A stretch of DNA of 37,918 nucleotides from an uncultured Lachnospiraceae bacterium. Lineage in GTDB: Bacteria > Bacillota > Clostridia > Lachnospirales > Lachnospiraceae. The position numbers and the translations under genes were made by a program. Positions 33,419 to 37,918 of this stretch are shown here, in pieces (positions within the stretch are counted from its first letter, which is position 1; the number at the start of each line of letters is the position of its first letter). Location: contig CAMNTQ010000032.1 of assembly GCA_946558695.1 (NCBI GenBank), positions 1 to 37,918 on the forward strand, in the 5' to 3' direction. A model generated the notes under the pieces. It made no database searches, had not been told where the DNA came from, and saw nothing but the letters and a program-made list of their open reading frames with translations.

Positions 33419-34200
33419 TCCTCATCCATTTCCGTCAGCCGCCGTACTAATTCTTCGCAGATTTCAAGAACACTCTTATGATCCGTCCGAATTACAATAT
33501 CTGCTGCCGACTCGTATTTACTGCGCCTCTGTTCCATCAGTTCGGATATTCCCTCCACATTCTTCCTTCCCTTGAGCACCGGACGGTCGTCCGTATCCTT
33601 CACACGGCTGTAGATCACTTCAGGACTTGCCGTCAGAAGCACCACGCGCCCGTTCTTTTTCATCTCCGCCACATTGCGCTCACGCATTGCAACGCCGCCG
33701 CCGCAGGATATCACCGCATTGTGCTCAGACTGCATTTCTATAAGAAGCTCTGTCTCCAGATTCCTGAAATATTCCTCACCATACGTCGCAAAGATATCTG
33801 GAATGCTCATCTGCTCACGCTCTGCAATGATCCGGTCCATCTCCACCGTCTTCATAGCAAACATCGTACTCAGATATTCGGAAACAGTAGTCTTGCCCGC
33901 GCCCATAAAACCGATCAGAACAATATTATAGTTAAAAAGCTTCCTTGCCTGAATGCGCTTGCTGTTCTTGCGGATGCAGGAAAACACATCCTCAATCTCC
34001 TTCTTATACTTGCTGCCAGAAAGCTTCTCTTCCAGCTGTGTCTGTTGTTTTTCTTCCTGGCGCGGCTGAAGAATCGGCATACCGTACTCTTCTTTATATG
34101 CCATGATTTTTTCAATAATCGTATTGCGCTCTGCCAGCGCATCAATAATCTTATCATCACACAGCGCAAGCTGTTCCCGGTACATCTCTAAATCATTCAT
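33415..34200 (-). CDS. aroK: Chorismate mutase-shikimate kinase fusion
   Basis: A 261-residue protein using the ATG at 34200. A reading from 34242 is possible, but AAGGTGG upstream of 34200 supports the shorter start. Residues 1-80 resemble an AroQ-type chorismate mutase helix set (YREQLALCDDKIIDALAERNTIIEKIMAYKEEYGMPILQPRQEE). Residues 90-261 are a shikimate kinase with Walker A GFMGAGKTT (97-105), D122 and R146 for shikimate, CGGGVA (166-171) and R206 in the lid. The kinase makes shikimate-3-phosphate for aromatic amino acid synthesis. The mutase part is short, and activity was not shown; it might regulate the kinase. Confidence 0.9.
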   Translation of the reverse strand: MNDLEMYREQLALCDDKIIDALAERNTIIEKIMAYKEEYGMPILQPRQEEKQQTQLEEKLSGSKYKKEIEDVFSCIRKNSKRIQARKLFNYNIVLIGFMGAGKTTVSEYLSTMFAMKTVEMDRIIAEREQMSIPDIFATYGEEYFRNLETELLIEMQSEHNAVISCGGGVAMRERNVAEMKKNGRVVLLTASPEVIYSRVKDTDDRPVLKGRKNVEGISELMEQRRSKYESAADIVIRTDHKSVLEICEELVRRLTEMDEE

Positions 34201-34281
34201 ACCATCTTCTCCCACCTTACAGCGTTTTCTCTTTGCACACATGGATGTATTATATCAACATCCTCTCGTTTTCGCAAGTTA

Positions 34282-35106
34282 TTATTTCGCTTTCTTGAGA
34301 GCCTTCTTTACATCTTTCTGAAAATTTTCCCATGCTTTTTCATCTTCCACAAAATACTTCGGGCAGTTCTTGCCCGTCACATCATAATGCCGGATGATAT
34401 CCTTCTCGCTGAGGTCAAATTTCAGACACAGCCATGCGCACAGCTGTACCATAGACTGGTAGGTATCCTCCAAAAACTCTCCGCTCTCATCCGGATGGCA
34501 GCACTCGATAGACACCGTATCAATATTCCGGTCATTGGAGGCATAGGCAACCTCCCATGTAGGAACGCACTGTACGATCTCTCCCTCCAGTCCAATGATA
34601 AAATTACTGCTTGTCTTTGTCAGATGACTATCCTTAAGCCCCTCAAAATAATTCCGGTTCGCGATAGCGGTCGCCCCCGGATTCGCCGTGTAATGTACGA
34701 CGATTCCTTTAATTTTGCTCGTCTCAGTCCCCGGTCTTGAATAAGGATTCACAGTGAGGAGCTCCACGTCAATGTCCGGCTTGGAAGCGTCAACCTCCTC
34801 CCCTTTCATCTCAAAATAATTCTTTGTGAGCAGCGACGGTTTCATGATCTTTATTACGATGAGCAATGCAAAAAAGACAACCAGCAAAACAATACCCAAA
34901 CGGATGATTATCATCATCCGCCGGGCCTTTCGTTTCTGCTTTATGCTTGTCTTTTTCCTGCTTTTCCCCGCCTTCTGCACCGCGCTCTGAGATACCGTCC
35001 TTTTTTGTACCGTTTTCTTTGATGCAGTTTTTTGCGGGATTTTCTTTGATGTAGTTTTCTGTACTGTCTTCTTTTGTTCTTCCTTATTCACGCCTGTACT
35101 CTCCAT
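34282..35106 (-). CDS. Membrane-anchored N-acetylmuramoyl-L-alanine amidase (amidase_2)
   Basis: A 274-residue protein. A Lys/Thr/Gln-rich cytoplasmic tail (1-63) with loosely repeated TSKK/QKTASKK units leads to one membrane segment (about 64-87), then an amidase_2 domain (about 115-262). The zinc ligands are visible as H138 (VVHYTANPG), H240 (IRHYDVTGK) and C248. It would cut the amide between muramic acid and the stem peptide of peptidoglycan outside the cell. The N-terminal tail could give DNA- or membrane-binding contact, which is speculation. The ribosome site is poor. It lies between galM and aroK in the same direction. Confidence 0.92.
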   Translation of the reverse strand: MESTGVNKEEQKKTVQKTTSKKIPQKTASKKTVQKRTVSQSAVQKAGKSRKKTSIKQKRKARRMMIIIRLGIVLLVVFFALLIVIKIMKPSLLTKNYFEMKGEEVDASKPDIDVELLTVNPYSRPGTETSKIKGIVVHYTANPGATAIANRNYFEGLKDSHLTKTSSNFIIGLEGEIVQCVPTWEVAYASNDRNIDTVSIECCHPDESGEFLEDTYQSMVQLCAWLCLKFDLSEKDIIRHYDVTGKNCPKYFVEDEKAWENFQKDVKKALKKAK

Positions 35107-35198
35107 TCATGTCTCAGAGATTTTATATCATATTTGATGATATCACATGTTTCTGATAAAAGAATGAAGAGCCGGTTATAATTTTATGAAGATTTCTG

Positions 35199-36233
35199 TC
35201 ATGCTTCTGTATGGAATCTGTACACTGTCGTTGTATCATACGCTTCTCCTGCTCTTACTACCGGTCCTTCAAAGTGCTCTTTGTGCACTGCATCCGGAAA
35301 ATACTGTGTCTCAAAGCAGACTCCGTGGCGCTTTTTATACTCCGCGCCTTCTTTTCCGGCCTCGCTTATCAGGAAATTACCAGTGTAAAACTGCATCCCC
35401 GGCAGATCCGTGACAACCTCCATGGCAATTCCAGTCTCTTTTGAACGCATTCCAGCCACTGCGCGCATTCCGTCCCCATTAAGAACCCAGTTGTGATCGT
35501 ATCCCTTTCCAAACACAAGGGCTTCATAATCGGCCTCTATGTCCTGTCCGATCGTCTTATATTCCCGGAAATCCATAGGAGTACCCTCCACCGGCACAAT
35601 CTCACCCGTAGTAATCGACTCCGCATCCGCTCTGGTAAATGAATCTGCCGCGATCATCACTTCCTGATTAAGCGCTGTTCCCGAAGCATGTCCGGACAGA
35701 TTAAAATAGCTGTGATTTGTAAGATTCATAAGCGTATCCGCATCCGAAACCGCATGATATTGAATCTTTATTTCATTATTGTCCGTCAGTTCATAGGTAA
35801 CTGAGATATCCGCATTTCCCGGATATCCCTGATCTCCCTCCGGACTGCTAAGATGGAACGTAACGCTTTGATCCCCTGCTTTCGCCGCTTTCCACATCCG
35901 CTTATTATAATAGTCGCGTCCGCCATGCAGAGAATTTCCGCCGGCATTGGCTGTCAGTTCATAAATCTTTCCATTCAGTTCAAAGGAAGCGCCCCCGATC
36001 CGATTCGCTACTCTTCCTACGGAAGCTCCGAAATAAACGTCGCCTTTTTCGTATGCGGCAGCGCTGTCATATCCAAGCACCACATCCTGCATTCTTTTAT
36101 CCTTATCTGGAACAACCGCCTTTACCAGCGCTGCGCCGTAATCAGTAACCGCTATCTCCATTCCGTTTTTATTTTTCATGAAATAAAGCTTTGCGCTCTC
36201 TCCTTTTGACGTCTTTCCAAATTCACTGACCAT
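35199..36233 (-). CDS. galM: Aldose 1-epimerase (mutarotase)
   Basis: A 344-residue enzyme that interconverts alpha and beta anomers of galactose and other aldoses in the cytoplasm. The ATG at 36233 is chosen because GKTSKGE close to the start is the usual family N-terminus and GAAAGGAAG precedes it; a reading from 36305 would overlap guaB. Active-site residues visible are R78 near RVANRIGG, H103 (LHGGRDYYNK), H174 (NLTNHSYFNLSG) and a late glutamate in CFETQYFPDA. It follows guaB by 64 nt in the same direction with no clear terminator. Confidence 0.95.
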   Translation of the reverse strand: MVSEFGKTSKGESAKLYFMKNKNGMEIAVTDYGAALVKAVVPDKDKRMQDVVLGYDSAAAYEKGDVYFGASVGRVANRIGGASFELNGKIYELTANAGGNSLHGGRDYYNKRMWKAAKAGDQSVTFHLSSPEGDQGYPGNADISVTYELTDNNEIKIQYHAVSDADTLMNLTNHSYFNLSGHASGTALNQEVMIAADSFTRADAESITTGEIVPVEGTPMDFREYKTIGQDIEADYEALVFGKGYDHNWVLNGDGMRAVAGMRSKETGIAMEVVTDLPGMQFYTGNFLISEAGKEGAEYKKRHGVCFETQYFPDAVHKEHFEGPVVRAGEAYDTTTVYRFHTEA

Positions 36234-36297
36234 TCTCTCTGACTTCCTTTCTCTGAATTTGCTTTCATCCCGCAAGAAATCCAAACCCTTTTGGCTC

Positions 36298-37773
<1,476 letters not shown>

Positions 37774-37806
37774 TTAATCAAAAATCTATCATAAGTGTTA
37801 ACTGCT

Positions 37807-37836
37807 ATCATAACGAATGAACGCTCTTCTTGTCAA
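37807..37836 (-). promoter_or_regulatory. Sigma-A promoter of guaB
   Basis: On the minus strand, a perfect TTGACA (37831-37836) and TATGAT (37807-37812) are separated by 18 nt, 48 nt before the guaB ATG. No purine riboswitch fold was recognised between promoter and start. The remaining bases to the window end hold no gene. Confidence 0.85.
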
Positions 37837-37918
37837 CAAAATCTTTCAATTTTCGATGATTTTTTGTAACAGTTCAGCTTCCCTATAGTCAAAAAGGAGA
37901 AATTAAAAAAGTTTATTA

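Overview
The window looks like chromosome of a low-to-moderate GC, spore-former-type Firmicute, most likely a gut Lachnospiraceae relative. This rests on gene content and protein style (a guaB-galM pair, a chorismate mutase-shikimate kinase fusion, YqeG, EF-P, DUF5688 and DUF6809 proteins, a CotH-VTC-DUF4956 trio, Gram-positive Pel genes), not on a database match. All genes lie on the minus strand except one small regulator at 30397-30717. No insertion sequence, phage gene, CRISPR array or rRNA was seen, and no gene-free stretch exceeds about 230 bases.

Layout from high to low coordinate (direction of transcription). 37918-32212 is housekeeping: guaB behind a good sigma-A promoter, galM, a membrane-anchored amidase, aroK (with an N-terminal chorismate mutase domain), yqeG and efp, ending at a hairpin terminator. 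32093-30719 holds two small-family hypotheticals (DUF5688, DUF6809). 30717-30397 is a lone plus-strand XRE regulator. 30245-3049 is a 27-kb set of 22 co-directional genes, mostly overlapping or 0-30 nt apart, for a cell-surface polysaccharide. 2934-2188 is tRNA-Arg(CCG) followed closely by an exported hypothetical protein. 2024-207 is an HtrA-type protease and a tail-anchored zinc-ribbon protein.

The 22-gene set is the centre of interest. It opens with a Gram-positive Pel-type core: a PelD-like c-di-GMP receptor carrying a degenerate SDR domain at its N-terminus, PelE-like, a DUF2194-like membrane-anchored protein where PelA would sit, the PelF glycosyltransferase and the PelG flippase-like protein. 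It continues with a DUF2304 protein, a GT4 enzyme, a polyprenyl-phosphate-type GT2, two DUF4832/DUF4874 proteins flanking a 730-residue polytopic membrane protein, an Fe-S FrhB-like protein, a polysaccharide pyruvyltransferase-family protein, four more GT2 enzymes, an ABC exporter and a DUF1919 protein. It closes with a CotH kinase, VTC polyphosphate polymerase-like and DUF4956 trio after a 156-nt gap. The reading proposed here is a c-di-GMP-gated envelope glycan that is more complex than the canonical Pel polymer, possibly pyruvylated and phosphate- or phosphotransfer-modified, exported by PelG and/or the ABC transporter. The divergent XRE regulator sits across a 47-bp dyad overlapping the predicted pelD promoter. 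Pel genes in Gram-positives and the binding of c-di-GMP by PelD are known. The inactive SDR fusion and the composite operon are the parts that look under-described.
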